From Candidatus Ornithobacterium hominis (GTDB lineage: Bacteria; Bacteroidota; Bacteroidia; Flavobacteriales; Weeksellaceae): a stretch of DNA of 64,000 nucleotides. Of this stretch, positions 1 to 8,162 are shown in pieces (the stretch's first letter is position 1; each line of letters opens with the position of its first letter). The notes under the pieces were generated by a model. That model had not been told where the DNA came from. It searched no databases and saw nothing but the letters and a program-made list of their open reading frames with translations. The DNA is taken from the NCBI RefSeq assembly GCF_951229915.1, contig NZ_OX579588.1, positions 124,001-188,000 on the forward strand, written 5' to 3'. A program made the translations under genes and the position numbers.

Positions 1-651
1 CGCAGACTGGTGGGGATTTTCTCCATAGCGCAAAACAGAATGTTTTTTATAAGAAAGATTGAAATATTCTGGGAAATCTTCGTTCAGTAATTTTTTTGCG
101 ATAGCTGCATCGTAAGCAGAAGTTAGATTAAAAACTTTCCCCGCTAAGGTCTTTCTTGTGGTGAACGAAATTTCTTTTGTTTCTTCTAATTCTTGAATAA
201 TTTTGCCGTAGTCGTTTAAATCCGTCACGACAGCAACGTCAAAATAAGATTTTGCCGCCGAGCGCAACATGGTAGGTCCACCAATGTCGATAAATTCAGC
301 TAAATCACTATCGGTTAAATTTTTATCAGCATTTTCAAAAAACGGATAAAGATTTACTACGACTAAATCTATCGTGCCAATACCTAGTTCTTGTAATTTA
401 GTTAAATCATCTGGTTTTGAGCGTCTTGCCAAAATCCCACCATGAATGTGAGGGTGCAAAGTTTTTACGCGTCCGTCTAGAATTTCAGGAAACCCAGTGA
501 TTTCAGCAACTTCCGTCACGTCTAAGCCACCTTTTTTCAAATGATGATAAGTTCCACCAGTGGAAAGCAAGCGGTAGTTGTTTTCAATTAATTTCTGAGC
601 AAAATACTCAATATTGGTTTTGTCTGAAACGCTAATTAAAGCTGTTTTCAT
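1..651 (-). CDS. purH: Bifunctional AICAR transformylase/IMP cyclohydrolase, N-terminal part (cut by window edge)
   Basis: The ATG on the minus strand is at 649-651 and the frame stays open through base 1, giving 217 codons; the C-terminal part lies outside the window. The start MKTALISVSDKTNIE, the segment LLSTGGTYHHLK and the motif RYGENPHQ near the left edge are hallmarks of PurH. The visible part is the MGS-like IMP cyclohydrolase domain and the beginning of the transformylase domain. The enzyme catalyses the last two steps of purine synthesis (AICAR to FAICAR to IMP) in the cytoplasm. A TATATTTG promoter element lies about 40 bp upstream. Identity is secure. Confidence 0.95.
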   Translation of the reverse strand, partial: MKTALISVSDKTNIEYFAQKLIENNYRLLSTGGTYHHLKKGGLDVTEVAEITGFPEILDGRVKTLHPHIHGGILARRSKPDDLTKLQELGIGTIDLVVVNLYPFFENADKNLTDSDLAEFIDIGGPTMLRSAAKSYFDVAVVTDLNDYGKIIQELEETKEISFTTRKTLAGKVFNLTSAYDAAIAKKLLNEDFPEYFNLSYKKHSVLRYGENPHQSA

Positions 652-689
652 GCTATAAAGTTCTTAAAATTAAAAAATAAACGTCTGTA

Positions 690-697
690 CAAATATA
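690..697 (-). promoter_or_regulatory. Bacteroidota -7 element (TATATTTG) for purH
   Basis: Read on the minus strand this is TATATTTG, a match to the Bacteroidota -7 consensus TAnnTTTG, 38 bp before the purH ATG. No good TTTG -33 box is seen at the usual spacing, so strength is uncertain. Confidence 0.5.
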
Positions 698-725
698 AAT
701 ATTTTGTTAAAACTCAAGCAGCCGC

Positions 726-926
726 TTAGTTTTGGAGCGAATAGCCTAAAGCTTCCACCACTTTTTGAATCACCTCTTCTTCAGGAGAGCCAGTAATACT
801 CATGGATTTAGAATCAAAATCGACATTAGCATCGGCTACATTTTCTATTTTTTTGATATTTTCTACAATGCTATCAGCACAGCCAGTACATTGCATACCG
901 TTGATTTTATAAATTTTTGTCGTCAT
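726..926 (-). CDS. Heavy-metal-associated (HMA) domain protein, copper-chaperone-like
   Basis: A 66-residue protein consisting of a single HMA (ferredoxin-like) domain. The metal-binding loop GMQCTGC places Cys13 and Cys16 in the CxxC arrangement used by CopZ/Atx1 chaperones to carry Cu(I). The rest (VENIKKIENVADANVDF) fits the beta-alpha-beta fold. No copper ATPase or regulator is adjacent, so the partner is unknown; the flanking genes are purH and a LysM protein. Metal specificity (copper versus zinc or mercury) cannot be read from sequence alone. Confidence 0.85.
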   Translation of the reverse strand: MTTKIYKINGMQCTGCADSIVENIKKIENVADANVDFDSKSMSITGSPEEEVIQKVVEALGYSLQN

Positions 927-961
927 ATAATTTCATGAATTTTTAAAGTTTTTTTAGAAAT

Positions 962-990
962 AAAAAAAGCAGAACGAGAGTAATTCTGCT
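962..990 (-). terminator. Intrinsic terminator of the BON-LysM gene
   Basis: The arms AGCAGAA and TTCTGCT (7 bp, 9-nt loop) are followed on the minus strand by seven T residues. It lies just after the stop of the minus-strand BON-LysM gene. Confidence 0.75.
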
Positions 991-996
991 ACGGTA

Positions 997-1018
997 TTTT
1001 AATAAGGCTTAAAAAATT
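997..1018. repeat. Dispersed TAAGSCTTA motif (exact core 1003-1011)
   Basis: G-centre orientation on the plus strand, flanked by a T-run and an A6 run. Intergenic; its edge touches the stop codon of the BON-LysM gene. Confidence 0.75.
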
Positions 1019-1472
1019 AAGCTTGAGGAATATACAACACCTGACCAGGGTAAATTTTATCAGGATCAGAGAGCATTGGGCGGTTTGCTTCAAAGATTTT
1101 ATTGTATTGATTTGCATCGCCGTAAACCTCTTTGCTAATTTTAGACAAAGTATCCCCAGATTTCACTGTATACATAGTTTTTTGGATATCTGGAATTTCA
1201 ATTTTTAAAGGCTCAGTTAAAGTTAAATCATCTTTCACATGAGTAATTCCCTCTACGTTACCAGCTGTTGCAAGGATTCTTTGTTTCTCATCAATATTTT
1301 TAGCTTTTCCGCTTAGAGTAACGGTATCTCCATCAACATTGAGGTTAACGCTAGATAAATCAAAGTTGTATTGACTTAAATGTTCTTTCACCTTTTGTGC
1401 TTTTTGCTCTGCACTATCCTCTGTCCCGAATAATTTTGAGCCAGTATCTTTAATGAATGAAAAAAATCCCAT
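1017..1472 (-). CDS. lysM: BON-LysM domain protein (Kbp/YgaU-like)
   Basis: A BON domain (about residues 25-90, with VDGDTVTLSGKA) is followed by a LysM domain near the C-terminus (YTVKSGDTLSKISKEVYGD ... NRPMLSDPDKIYPGQVLYIP). This is the architecture of E. coli Kbp/YgaU, a small K+-binding, peptidoglycan-associated protein of about 149 residues. I place the start at the ATG giving MGFFSFIKDTGSKLFG, which matches the family N-terminus, rather than the ATG three codons upstream. There is no signal peptide, as in YgaU. Stress or K+ sensing is known for the E. coli protein and only inferred here. Confidence 0.85.
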   Translation of the reverse strand: MGFFSFIKDTGSKLFGTEDSAEQKAQKVKEHLSQYNFDLSSVNLNVDGDTVTLSGKAKNIDEKQRILATAGNVEGITHVKDDLTLTEPLKIEIPDIQKTMYTVKSGDTLSKISKEVYGDANQYNKIFEANRPMLSDPDKIYPGQVLYIPQA

Positions 1473-1591
1473 AAAATTCAAATTTTTAATTTATATTAGT
1501 AGTAAATGGGAAAATATCATGCCACAAATTATTTTTTCAAGCCTTAAAAAATTTAACCTAAAATTAATGTAAAATTTTTTAATATTGAGGT

Positions 1592-2632
1592 GTGCAAAGG
1601 ACAGAGAAATCTAAAATATTATTAATTTACACGGGAGGAACCATCGGGATGAGCAGGAATTTTGAGACGGGAGCGCTAGAGCCCTTCAATTTCAATAACA
1701 TTGCGCAACATATTCCAGAGCTGAAGCAAATTCCAGTAAAAATCACCATTTTTGAGTTTGAGCAAATCATCGATAGCTCGGAGATGAATGTAGAGTATTG
1801 GCAGAAAATCGCTGATAAAATTTTTGCTGAGTACCAAGGCTATGATGGTTTTGTGGTATTGCACGGCACAGACACGATGGCATATACTGGCTCTGCTTTG
1901 AGTTTTATGCTACAGAATTTAACGAAACCTATCATCTTGACGGGCTCACAATTACCAGTGGGGGATTTGAGGACGGATGCTAAAGAGAATTTAATCAGCT
2001 CTATCTACTTCGCATCACTGAAAAATGAATTGGGTGAATCGCAGATTCAAGAGGTTGCCATTTATTTTGAATATAAATTGTATAGAGCCAACCGAGCGAC
2101 AAAAATTAATGCCAATCATTTTGATGCTTTTGATTCTCCCAACTTTCCGCCCTTGGGCGAGTCTGGAATTACAATGGAGGTGAATGAACACCTGTTGCTG
2201 AAAAAAAAACCGAGTCAAGAATTAAAATACTACAGAGACATGTCTAGCCAAGTGATGTTGATTAAAATTTTCCCAGGAATGCAAGAAGAAATTTTATTGC
2301 ACTTGTTGGAAAGTTCAAAGATTCAATGTCTGCTGGTAGAAGCTTACGGAAGTGGAAACATATTTAATTACCCAAAATTTTTTAAGGCTTTAGAAAAAAA
2401 GATAAATAAAGGAATGTACATTATCATTTTGAGTCAATGCGTTGGTGGAAGCGTGAGTTTAGGAAAGTATGGGAGTAGCAAAAAATGGCAGCAAATCGGT
2501 GCTATAAGCGGGAAAAACATGACCACAGAGGCGGCACTAGTTAAATCAATGCATTTGCTAGCAAAGGCAGAAAATCATACTAATTTCAAGTTGGATTTTA
2601 CAAAAAATTTATTTGGAGAGTGTTTTGAATAG
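1592..2632 (+). CDS. ansA: L-asparaginase, type I (cytoplasmic)
   Basis: A 346-residue enzyme hydrolysing L-asparagine to aspartate and ammonia. The first catalytic motif YTGGTIG places the nucleophile at Thr14. The second motif HGTDTM (residues 91-96) supplies Thr93/Asp94, and Lys171 in RANRATKINA corresponds to the family's catalytic lysine. The absence of a signal peptide and the AnsA-like length indicate the cytoplasmic type I enzyme. The start is a GTG, because no in-frame ATG lies upstream of the TGGT motif. A variant of the dispersed motif lies inside the gene at about 2375-2396 and encodes FFKALEKK. Confidence 0.92.
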   Translation: MQRTEKSKILLIYTGGTIGMSRNFETGALEPFNFNNIAQHIPELKQIPVKITIFEFEQIIDSSEMNVEYWQKIADKIFAEYQGYDGFVVLHGTDTMAYTGSALSFMLQNLTKPIILTGSQLPVGDLRTDAKENLISSIYFASLKNELGESQIQEVAIYFEYKLYRANRATKINANHFDAFDSPNFPPLGESGITMEVNEHLLLKKKPSQELKYYRDMSSQVMLIKIFPGMQEEILLHLLESSKIQCLLVEAYGSGNIFNYPKFFKALEKKINKGMYIIILSQCVGGSVSLGKYGSSKKWQQIGAISGKNMTTEAALVKSMHLLAKAENHTNFKLDFTKNLFGECFE

Positions 2633-2711
2633 ATTAAAATTTTTCAAACTAAATAATTTTGTTTAATTTGGCAGAATGAAATCGCATAGGCAAAGAAGAA
2701 AATGAATAAAG

Positions 2712-2798
2712 GGAGAGGTGGCCGAGTGGTTTAAGGCGCACGCCTGGAAAGCGTGTTTCCGCGAAAGCGGATCGAGGGTTCGAATCCCTTCTTCTCCG
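2712..2798 (+). tRNA. tRNA-Ser (GGA)
   Basis: The acceptor arms GGAGAGG and CTTCTCC pair over 7 bp with one G-T. The anticodon stem CACGC/GCGTG encloses loop CTGGAAA with anticodon GGA. A long variable arm and the T-arm GGGTTCGAATCCC are present. No CCA is encoded after the discriminator G. Confidence 0.96.
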
Positions 2799-2857
2799 CA
2801 AGAAAAGGAAAAAATAAATTAGTTAACTAAATAAATTTTAGAATTAAATTTTAGCAT

Positions 2858-3619
2858 ATGAAAAAACAATTTTCACTTTTAGCTATGGCCGGAATTGCAT
2901 TAACTACAGTTCAAGCGAATGCGGCAACATTTTCAACCATTTTACAAGAAACAACAGATGTGGTTGGGACAACGGAGTCCAGCGGTGGACCTATTTATTT
3001 ATTGAAGGAATTTTTCGTAATGGGAGGTCCTTTTTGGATGACACTTCCTTTGATCTGTTTAATTTTAGGTTTGGCTTTCGCTATAGAGAGAATGCTATAT
3101 TTGAATTCTGCGGATGTGAACACAGATAAATTATTAAACGAAATCGAAGAGGCTTTGAATAATGGAGGCATTGAAAGCGCAAAAGACGTGGCGAGAGATA
3201 GAAAAGGTCCTGTTGCTTCTATCGCATATCAGGCATTGACTAGAGTTGGTGATAATCAACCTTTTGATGACGTAGAACGTTCCGTTGTAGGCTACGGAGG
3301 TGTAGAAGTAGGCCGATTGGAGAGAAACCTTTCTTGGATTGGACTATTCATCGCTATTGCCCCGATGCTTGGTTTCATGGGAACAGTAGTTGGTATGGTA
3401 ATGGCGTTCCAAGACATCGCTAAGAGTGGATCGGTGCAAGCGCAAGACATGGCAGGTAACATTCAAGTAGCTTTGTTAACTACATTGGCAGGTTTGGTTG
3501 TAGCAATTATCCTTCAAATTTTCTATAACTATCTTACAGCTAAGGTAGATAGTATCGTTAACAAAATGGAAGACGCTTCTATCAGCATAATGGATATCTT
3601 AGTTAGATACAGAAAATAA
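2858..3619 (+). CDS. exbB: MotA/TolQ/ExbB proton-channel family protein
   Basis: A 253-residue inner-membrane protein. The N-terminus has a signal-peptide-like stretch (LLAMAGIALTTVQANA) before the first family helix (about 58-76). The diagnostic long helices follow: GLFIAIAPMLGFMGTVVGMVMAF (about 160-182) and VALLTTLAGLVVAIILQIF (about 203-222). ExbB pentamers with ExbD use the proton gradient to energise TonB and outer-membrane receptors. It is first in an operon with a small membrane protein and two exbD genes, all with short gaps. No tonB is adjacent. Confidence 0.93.
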   Translation: MKKQFSLLAMAGIALTTVQANAATFSTILQETTDVVGTTESSGGPIYLLKEFFVMGGPFWMTLPLICLILGLAFAIERMLYLNSADVNTDKLLNEIEEALNNGGIESAKDVARDRKGPVASIAYQALTRVGDNQPFDDVERSVVGYGGVEVGRLERNLSWIGLFIAIAPMLGFMGTVVGMVMAFQDIAKSGSVQAQDMAGNIQVALLTTLAGLVVAIILQIFYNYLTAKVDSIVNKMEDASISIMDILVRYRK

Positions 3620-3645
3620 GAGAACGAATCAAAAAAAATGACAAA

Positions 3646-4092
3646 ATGAAATCAATAGGAAATATCCTTTTATACATATTCGCTTTTCTTGCAGCAGCAA
3701 GTGGAGTGTATGTAATAGCCACGCCTGGCTCTCTAGACCCAGAAGTGGTATGGGACCCTAATAAAGGGGCTGTAAGCATGATTATTTGGATTACTTTAAT
3801 AGCTTTATTTATTGCTTTTTTACTTTTTGTAGTTTACAAAGTAGTTGATGTTATAAAACATCCAACACACATGGGCGAAGCTATTAGAGTATTTGGAGCA
3901 GTTTTGGTCGCTCTTGTGATAGGATTTATATTTTCAGGAAGTGAAGATATTGTATTTGGCACAGGAGAAGTTTTTGATGGCGGAATGACTTCAAAATTAA
4001 TAGGAACTGGCATCATAGCGACATTGACTTTGTTAATCATCGCTATTTTGTATATGGTCTATGATACCGTAATAGGATTATTTAAATCTTAA
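3646..4092 (+). CDS. Small four-helix membrane protein of the ExbB/ExbD operon
   Basis: 148 residues with about four predicted membrane segments: 5-24, 43-65, about 83-101 and 120-143. The loop after helix 1 contains DPEVVWDPNKGAV. I recognise no catalytic motif or named domain. It lies 26 bp after exbB and 13 bp before exbD, so it is almost certainly co-transcribed with them. Genes of this kind between exbB and exbD are common in flavobacteria, which suggests an accessory subunit of the TonB motor; that role is inferred from position only. Confidence 0.75.
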   Translation: MKSIGNILLYIFAFLAAASGVYVIATPGSLDPEVVWDPNKGAVSMIIWITLIALFIAFLLFVVYKVVDVIKHPTHMGEAIRVFGAVLVALVIGFIFSGSEDIVFGTGEVFDGGMTSKLIGTGIIATLTLLIIAILYMVYDTVIGLFKS

Positions 4093-4105
4093 AGAATTAA
4101 AAGCA

Positions 4106-4732
4106 ATGGCACAAAAAAAATTACCAGAAATTAATGCAAGTTCAATGGCGGATATTGCGTTCTTGCTATTAACGTTCTTTCTTATTGCATCTTCTATGGA
4201 GAAGTCTGAAGGGATTCAAAGGCAACTGCCAGATTTGAATCACGTCAATACTCAGCCAATTGAAGTTGATCAAAGAAATGCCATTGAGTTTGTAGCAAAT
4301 GCATTCGGGCAAATTCTTTATAAGGAAGACCCTGATGTGGTAAGGCAAATTAACATTATAGAAGTTAAAGAGCTTGTAAAAAAACACGTAGATAATGGTG
4401 GTGGAACAAATGCTGGAGGTCAACCATGTAATTACTGCCAAGGAAACAGAGACCCTAGATTGTCTCTTCACCCAGAACAGGCGGTAGTCTCCATCAAATT
4501 TGATAAAGGAACCAACTGGGAAGATTACATGGCATTACAAGGCGAGATAGAAGCTGCTTATGAGGACTTAAAAGCCGCTTATGTGAAAAGAGCTTACAAT
4601 AGAGATTGGGCAACGGTTGTACCTAATTCATCGAAAAGTAAAACGGAAGGTGATAATGCAATCATTCAAGATGCTAATTCAAAATATCCTAAAATCATTG
4701 CTGAACCTAAACCGACAGATGCATCACAATAA
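4106..4732 (+). CDS. exbD: Biopolymer transport protein ExbD (first copy, CxxC-containing)
   Basis: 208 residues: a short cytoplasmic tail, one membrane helix (about 15-30, SSMADIAFLLLTFFLIASS) and a large periplasmic domain. Asp16 sits where ExbD carries its proton-conducting aspartate. The periplasmic domain is longer than in E. coli ExbD (141 residues) and contains PCNYCQG, a CxxC pair (Cys108/Cys111) that could form a disulfide or bind metal. The segment HPEQAVVSIKFDKGTNW fits the ExbD fold. It is followed 11 bp later by a second exbD. Confidence 0.92.
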   Translation: MAQKKLPEINASSMADIAFLLLTFFLIASSMEKSEGIQRQLPDLNHVNTQPIEVDQRNAIEFVANAFGQILYKEDPDVVRQINIIEVKELVKKHVDNGGGTNAGGQPCNYCQGNRDPRLSLHPEQAVVSIKFDKGTNWEDYMALQGEIEAAYEDLKAAYVKRAYNRDWATVVPNSSKSKTEGDNAIIQDANSKYPKIIAEPKPTDASQ

Positions 4733-4743
4733 ATTTCAAAATT

Positions 4744-5232
4744 ATGAGTGGAAAATTTAAAGACAACAAAACAGGTGATTTACCGCAGCCATCAACTGCA
4801 GCACTTCCAGATATTATCTTTATGCTTTTGTTTTTCTTCATGATTGCTACGAGCATTAGACAATCTAGTTATGATGAGTTCATCAAAATAGAAATGCCCA
4901 AAGCAAGTGCAATGAATAAAATCATGAAAAGAGATATGATTGCATATCTTTATTTAGGAGTTCCGAAGAATAAATCCCAATACCCTCAAGATTTCCTATT
5001 GTTACTAAATGATAAGCCAGCGCAAATCAATGATATACGAGCCTGGATTGGAGATGAAAATAGCAAAAGAAGTGGACAGGATTTAATGGAATACGGATTG
5101 ATAACGCAACTTACGATTGATAAAAATGCAAAAGTAGGTTACGTACAAGCCATAAAAGAACAATTAAGCTATTCACAAGCCTTCAATGTCAGTTATGCAG
5201 GTGTAAAAGCCAGTCCTGAAGTTGCTGAGTAG
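4744..5232 (+). CDS. exbD: Biopolymer transport protein ExbD (second copy)
   Basis: 162 residues with the ExbD layout: N-terminal tail, helix about 21-38 (LPDIIFMLLFFFMIATS, Asp23 being the likely proton carrier) and a periplasmic domain ending QAFNVSYAGVKASPE. It lacks the CxxC of its neighbour. Two different ExbD subunits with one ExbB is the usual Bacteroidota arrangement and may give a heteromeric motor. It is the last gene of the operon, with a strong hairpin terminator 23 bp after the stop. Confidence 0.92.
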   Translation: MSGKFKDNKTGDLPQPSTAALPDIIFMLLFFFMIATSIRQSSYDEFIKIEMPKASAMNKIMKRDMIAYLYLGVPKNKSQYPQDFLLLLNDKPAQINDIRAWIGDENSKRSGQDLMEYGLITQLTIDKNAKVGYVQAIKEQLSYSQAFNVSYAGVKASPEVAE

Positions 5233-5254
5233 AATATAAAATTTAATTTATTCT

Positions 5255-5294
5255 AAAAAATCCATTTCTTTGCATAGAGAAGTGGATTTTTTTT
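5255..5294 (+). terminator. Intrinsic terminator after the exbB-exbD-exbD operon
   Basis: The arms AAATCCATTTCT and AGAAGTGGATTT (12 bp, one G-T) are followed by T8. The T-run is also the T-tract of a dispersed motif copy. Confidence 0.85.
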
Positions 5295-5310
5295 AAGGCT
5301 TAAAAAATTT
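5287..5310. repeat. Dispersed TAAGSCTTA motif (exact core 5294-5302)
   Basis: G-centre on plus: T8, AAGGCTT, A6. Shares its T-tract with the preceding terminator. Confidence 0.8.
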
Positions 5311-5325
5311 AATAGAAATAAGAAG

Positions 5326-5610
5326 ATGAAGAAAATAATATTCTACATTTTAGGTTTAGTCTTTATCACAAGTTGTAAAGAAGAATCTTGGAAAGACTCA
5401 GAGCAGCAAAAGTTCATAAAGGACTGCATTCAGGCATCAAATGGAGCCGAAGGAAGTAAAGAAATTTGTGAATGCGGACTTCAAAAAGCCATGGAAAACT
5501 TTAAAACTAAAAAAGAGGCTGAGCAAGCAATCCAAAAAATGAGCGAAAAGGAAATTATGCTGATGTATGAAGATTGTTTGGATTTTCAACATGACCACCA
5601 TTATCATTAA
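5326..5610 (+). CDS. Small hypothetical lipoprotein
   Basis: 94 residues with a lipoprotein signal peptide (MKKIIFYILGLVFITSC; lipobox Cys17). The mature part is charged and helical, has three further cysteines spread through it (IKDCIQ, ICECGL, YEDCLD makes four with the second of ICEC) and ends in a His-rich tail HDHHYH. The family is unknown to me. It stands alone downstream of a terminator. The His tail could bind metal, but nothing else supports that. Confidence 0.7.
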   Translation: MKKIIFYILGLVFITSCKEESWKDSEQQKFIKDCIQASNGAEGSKEICECGLQKAMENFKTKKEAEQAIQKMSEKEIMLMYEDCLDFQHDHHYH

Positions 5611-5621
5611 AAGATAAAAAA

Positions 5622-7325
5622 TTAATTGTGAAATCGTAAGTCTTTAATATTTAGTTGTGTATACGTTTTTCCTTGCCAATGATTTTCCTCTATGCTATAG
5701 ACAATATCAAAAAGCTCTTCTTTGATGCGAGGCAAAAGCTCTCCCATATTAAACGCAATTGCAGAGAAAATCTGCTTGGAATCCATTGAAAATAGATTAC
5801 ACTTCAAATGCTCTCCGTTTTTCCCTAACCTTTTTCCATAACCAGCAAAAAGAGCATTTTGGGTTAAAAATAAAGGGTTTAAATTTTCGGGGCCATAAGG
5901 CTGAAATTGATGAAGAATTCGTAAAAATTTAGGGGTAATTTCTTTGAAACTAATTTCAGTATCAATTTCGATAGAGGGATTCTTCTGATGGCTATTAATT
6001 TTTTTACTCACAGCTTTTTCAAATTTTCGCCGAAATTCAGGCAAATGAACTTCTTTCATAGAAAAACCTGCCGCATACATATGCCCGCCAAAACGCTCAA
6101 ACAAATCAGAGCATTCCTCTAAGGCTTCATAAACATCAAAACCTTTAATGGAACGAACAGATGCTACCAGCTTATTGTCTTCTCCTTTTGTGAAAACTAC
6201 CGTCGGGCGGTAATAAGTTTCTGTAAGCCGAGAAGCAACTATGCCAATCACACCTTTATGCCAATGCGGTTGATAGACAATATTTGTATTCTTTTTTTCC
6301 GTCTCTTTGCCGAGCAAAGCCAAGGCTTCGTCTGTAATACTATGGTCAATATTCTTTCGTTGAGTATTTAGTTTATTAATTTGACTTACATATTTTCTCG
6401 CAGTCAAGCTGTTTTCACAAGTCAATAATTTCACGGCATCGGTCGCGTGGTGAATTCTACCCGCAGCATTGATTTTGGGGGCAATACCAAAAACAATATC
6501 AGAAATATTAATATTACCCTTCTTTTCTTGAGGTAAAAGCATGGCTAGTCCCAAGCGAGGTTTTTTGTTCAAAACCTTCAAGCCATAGGTAGCCAAAACA
6601 CGATTTTCACCAGTGATGGGGACAATATCGGCAGCGATGGAAACAGCGACTAAATCTAACAAAGCATACAGAAACTTTTTATCAAGATGAAATTTTGTAT
6701 TCAAAGCTTGAGTGAGTTTAAACCCAACACCACATCCGCTTAGTTCTTTGTATGGGTAAGAACAGTCTTTCCGTTTAGCATCTAACACAGCAACGGCACG
6801 AGGCAAGTTTTCCCCAGGCAAATGATGGTCTGCTATGATGAAATCAATATTTTTTTGGCGAGCATATTCCACCTGCTCATTGGCTTTAATGCCACAATCT
6901 AACGAAATAATTAGATGAATATTATTATCAGCAGCAAAGTCAATTCCATCCTTAGAAACGCCATAACCCTCTTTGTAGCGATCAGGAATATAAAAAGTTA
7001 AATTGGAGTAAATTTGTTTTAAATAAAGGTAAACCAAAGAAACAGCGGTGGTGCCATCCACATCGTAGTCACCATACACCATGATGTTTTCACTTTGATT
7101 TATGGCTTTTTCTATTCTTTCTACAGCACTTTGCATGTCTTTCATCAAGAAAGGGTCATGCAAATCATCTAAACTTGGGCGGAAAAACTTCTTAGCAGAA
7201 TCAAAATCATCAATCCCGCGCTGTGATAACAAAAGTGCTAAATTTTCTTCTATATGAAGCTCAGTTTGGAGTTTCCGAAGTTGATCGGATGAAGATTTAG
7301 ATTTTAGAACCCAGCGTTTAGACAT
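5622..7325 (-). CDS. recJ: Single-stranded-DNA-specific exonuclease RecJ
   Basis: 567 residues, the usual RecJ length. The DHH phosphoesterase core shows VYGDYDVDGTTA (residues 83-94), SLDCG and ADHHLPGE (DHH at 166-168), which bind the two catalytic Mn ions. The DHHA1 signature GGHMYAAGFS follows at about 395-405, then an OB-fold domain. RecJ degrades ssDNA 5' to 3' in recombination and mismatch repair. A TATCTTTA element lies only 6 nt before the ATG, suggesting a leaderless transcript. Confidence 0.95.
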   Translation of the reverse strand: MSKRWVLKSKSSSDQLRKLQTELHIEENLALLLSQRGIDDFDSAKKFFRPSLDDLHDPFLMKDMQSAVERIEKAINQSENIMVYGDYDVDGTTAVSLVYLYLKQIYSNLTFYIPDRYKEGYGVSKDGIDFAADNNIHLIISLDCGIKANEQVEYARQKNIDFIIADHHLPGENLPRAVAVLDAKRKDCSYPYKELSGCGVGFKLTQALNTKFHLDKKFLYALLDLVAVSIAADIVPITGENRVLATYGLKVLNKKPRLGLAMLLPQEKKGNINISDIVFGIAPKINAAGRIHHATDAVKLLTCENSLTARKYVSQINKLNTQRKNIDHSITDEALALLGKETEKKNTNIVYQPHWHKGVIGIVASRLTETYYRPTVVFTKGEDNKLVASVRSIKGFDVYEALEECSDLFERFGGHMYAAGFSMKEVHLPEFRRKFEKAVSKKINSHQKNPSIEIDTEISFKEITPKFLRILHQFQPYGPENLNPLFLTQNALFAGYGKRLGKNGEHLKCNLFSMDSKQIFSAIAFNMGELLPRIKEELFDIVYSIEENHWQGKTYTQLNIKDLRFHN

Positions 7326-7331
7326 ATTTTG

Positions 7332-7339
7332 TAAAGATA
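7332..7339 (-). promoter_or_regulatory. Putative -7 element (TATCTTTA) of recJ
   Basis: Read on the minus strand this is TATCTTTA, one base off TAnnTTTG, and it ends 6 nt before the recJ ATG. The implied transcript would have little or no leader. Confidence 0.4.
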
Positions 7340-7382
7340 CAGGGAATTTATGGGAAAGAAAATTTATTTAATTTAATAGAAA

Positions 7383-7405
7383 TTTTTAAAGGCTTAGAAA
7401 ATTTT
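7383..7405. repeat. Dispersed motif, one-step variant (AAAGGCTTA)
   Basis: T5, AAAGGCTTAGAAAA, T4. One extra A in the left half compared with the exact core. Intergenic between rsmI and recJ. Confidence 0.55.
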
Positions 7406-7486
7406 GAGAAAAATAAAATAAATGACTAAAAATGAATGTCATAAAAACTTAAAACAAGTCTAAATAAATTCTTCAACTTTCAAAAA

Positions 7487-8158
7487 TTATTTAACACCTT
7501 CTACGCTCAACACCATTTCACCTTTCAATTTAGTATTCTTCACGATTCCCAATAGTTCTCCGAGAGTCCCACGCAGGTGTTCTTCAAATTTTTTAGAAAT
7601 CTCCCGACTGAGACAAGCTTGGCGTTCACGACCAAAATGTTCTACGAAATCACCCAACGTTTTCTCAATTTTGTGCGGAGATTCATAGAAAATCAAAGTT
7701 GATTTCAATTCTCTTAATTGGTTAAGTCGGGTTTGTCTTCCTTTTTTCACTGGCAAAAAACCACAAAAATAAAAATCATGATTGGGCAATGCCGATTGGA
7801 TCAAAGCTGGGACAAAAGCTGTAGCCCCAGGCAAAACTTCCGTCTCAATTTCATTTTCTATACAATTTCTCAGCAAAAGAAATCCTGGGTCAGAAATTCC
7901 CGGAGTCCCAGCATCAGTTATCAGCGCAAAACTTTTCCCTTCTTTCAGCTGTTTGATGATTTCTGGGGTATGCTGATGTTCATTATGTGCATGGTGAGCG
8001 TACATCGGCGTAGAAACCTCATAATGTTGCAGAAGTTTAGCACTGTTTCTGGTATCTTCAGCTAAGATAAAATCCACCGATTTCAACACTTCAACACCAC
8101 GAAATGTCATATCAGCCAAATTTCCAATTGGTGTAGGGACTAAAAATAATTTTCCCAT
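7487..8158 (-). CDS. rsmI: 16S rRNA (cytidine(1402)-2'-O)-methyltransferase RsmI
   Basis: 223 residues of the SAM-dependent tetrapyrrole-methylase fold. Family motifs are VPTPIGNLADMTFR at the N-terminus, LAEDTRNSAKLL, ALITDAGTPGISDPG and LPGATAFVPAL. RsmI methylates C1402 in the ribosomal P site. The protein is somewhat shorter than E. coli RsmI (286), lacking most of the C-terminal domain, as in other Bacteroidota. A conserved hypothetical gene lies 4 bp upstream. Confidence 0.93.
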   Translation of the reverse strand: MGKLFLVPTPIGNLADMTFRGVEVLKSVDFILAEDTRNSAKLLQHYEVSTPMYAHHAHNEHQHTPEIIKQLKEGKSFALITDAGTPGISDPGFLLLRNCIENEIETEVLPGATAFVPALIQSALPNHDFYFCGFLPVKKGRQTRLNQLRELKSTLIFYESPHKIEKTLGDFVEHFGRERQACLSREISKKFEEHLRGTLGELLGIVKNTKLKGEMVLSVEGVK

Positions 8159-8162
8159 TTTC

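Noticed and set aside
2858..5610. A possible tonB gene within the exbB/exbD operon
   Set aside because: The gene after the second exbD is a small lipoprotein behind a strong terminator and has no TonB features.
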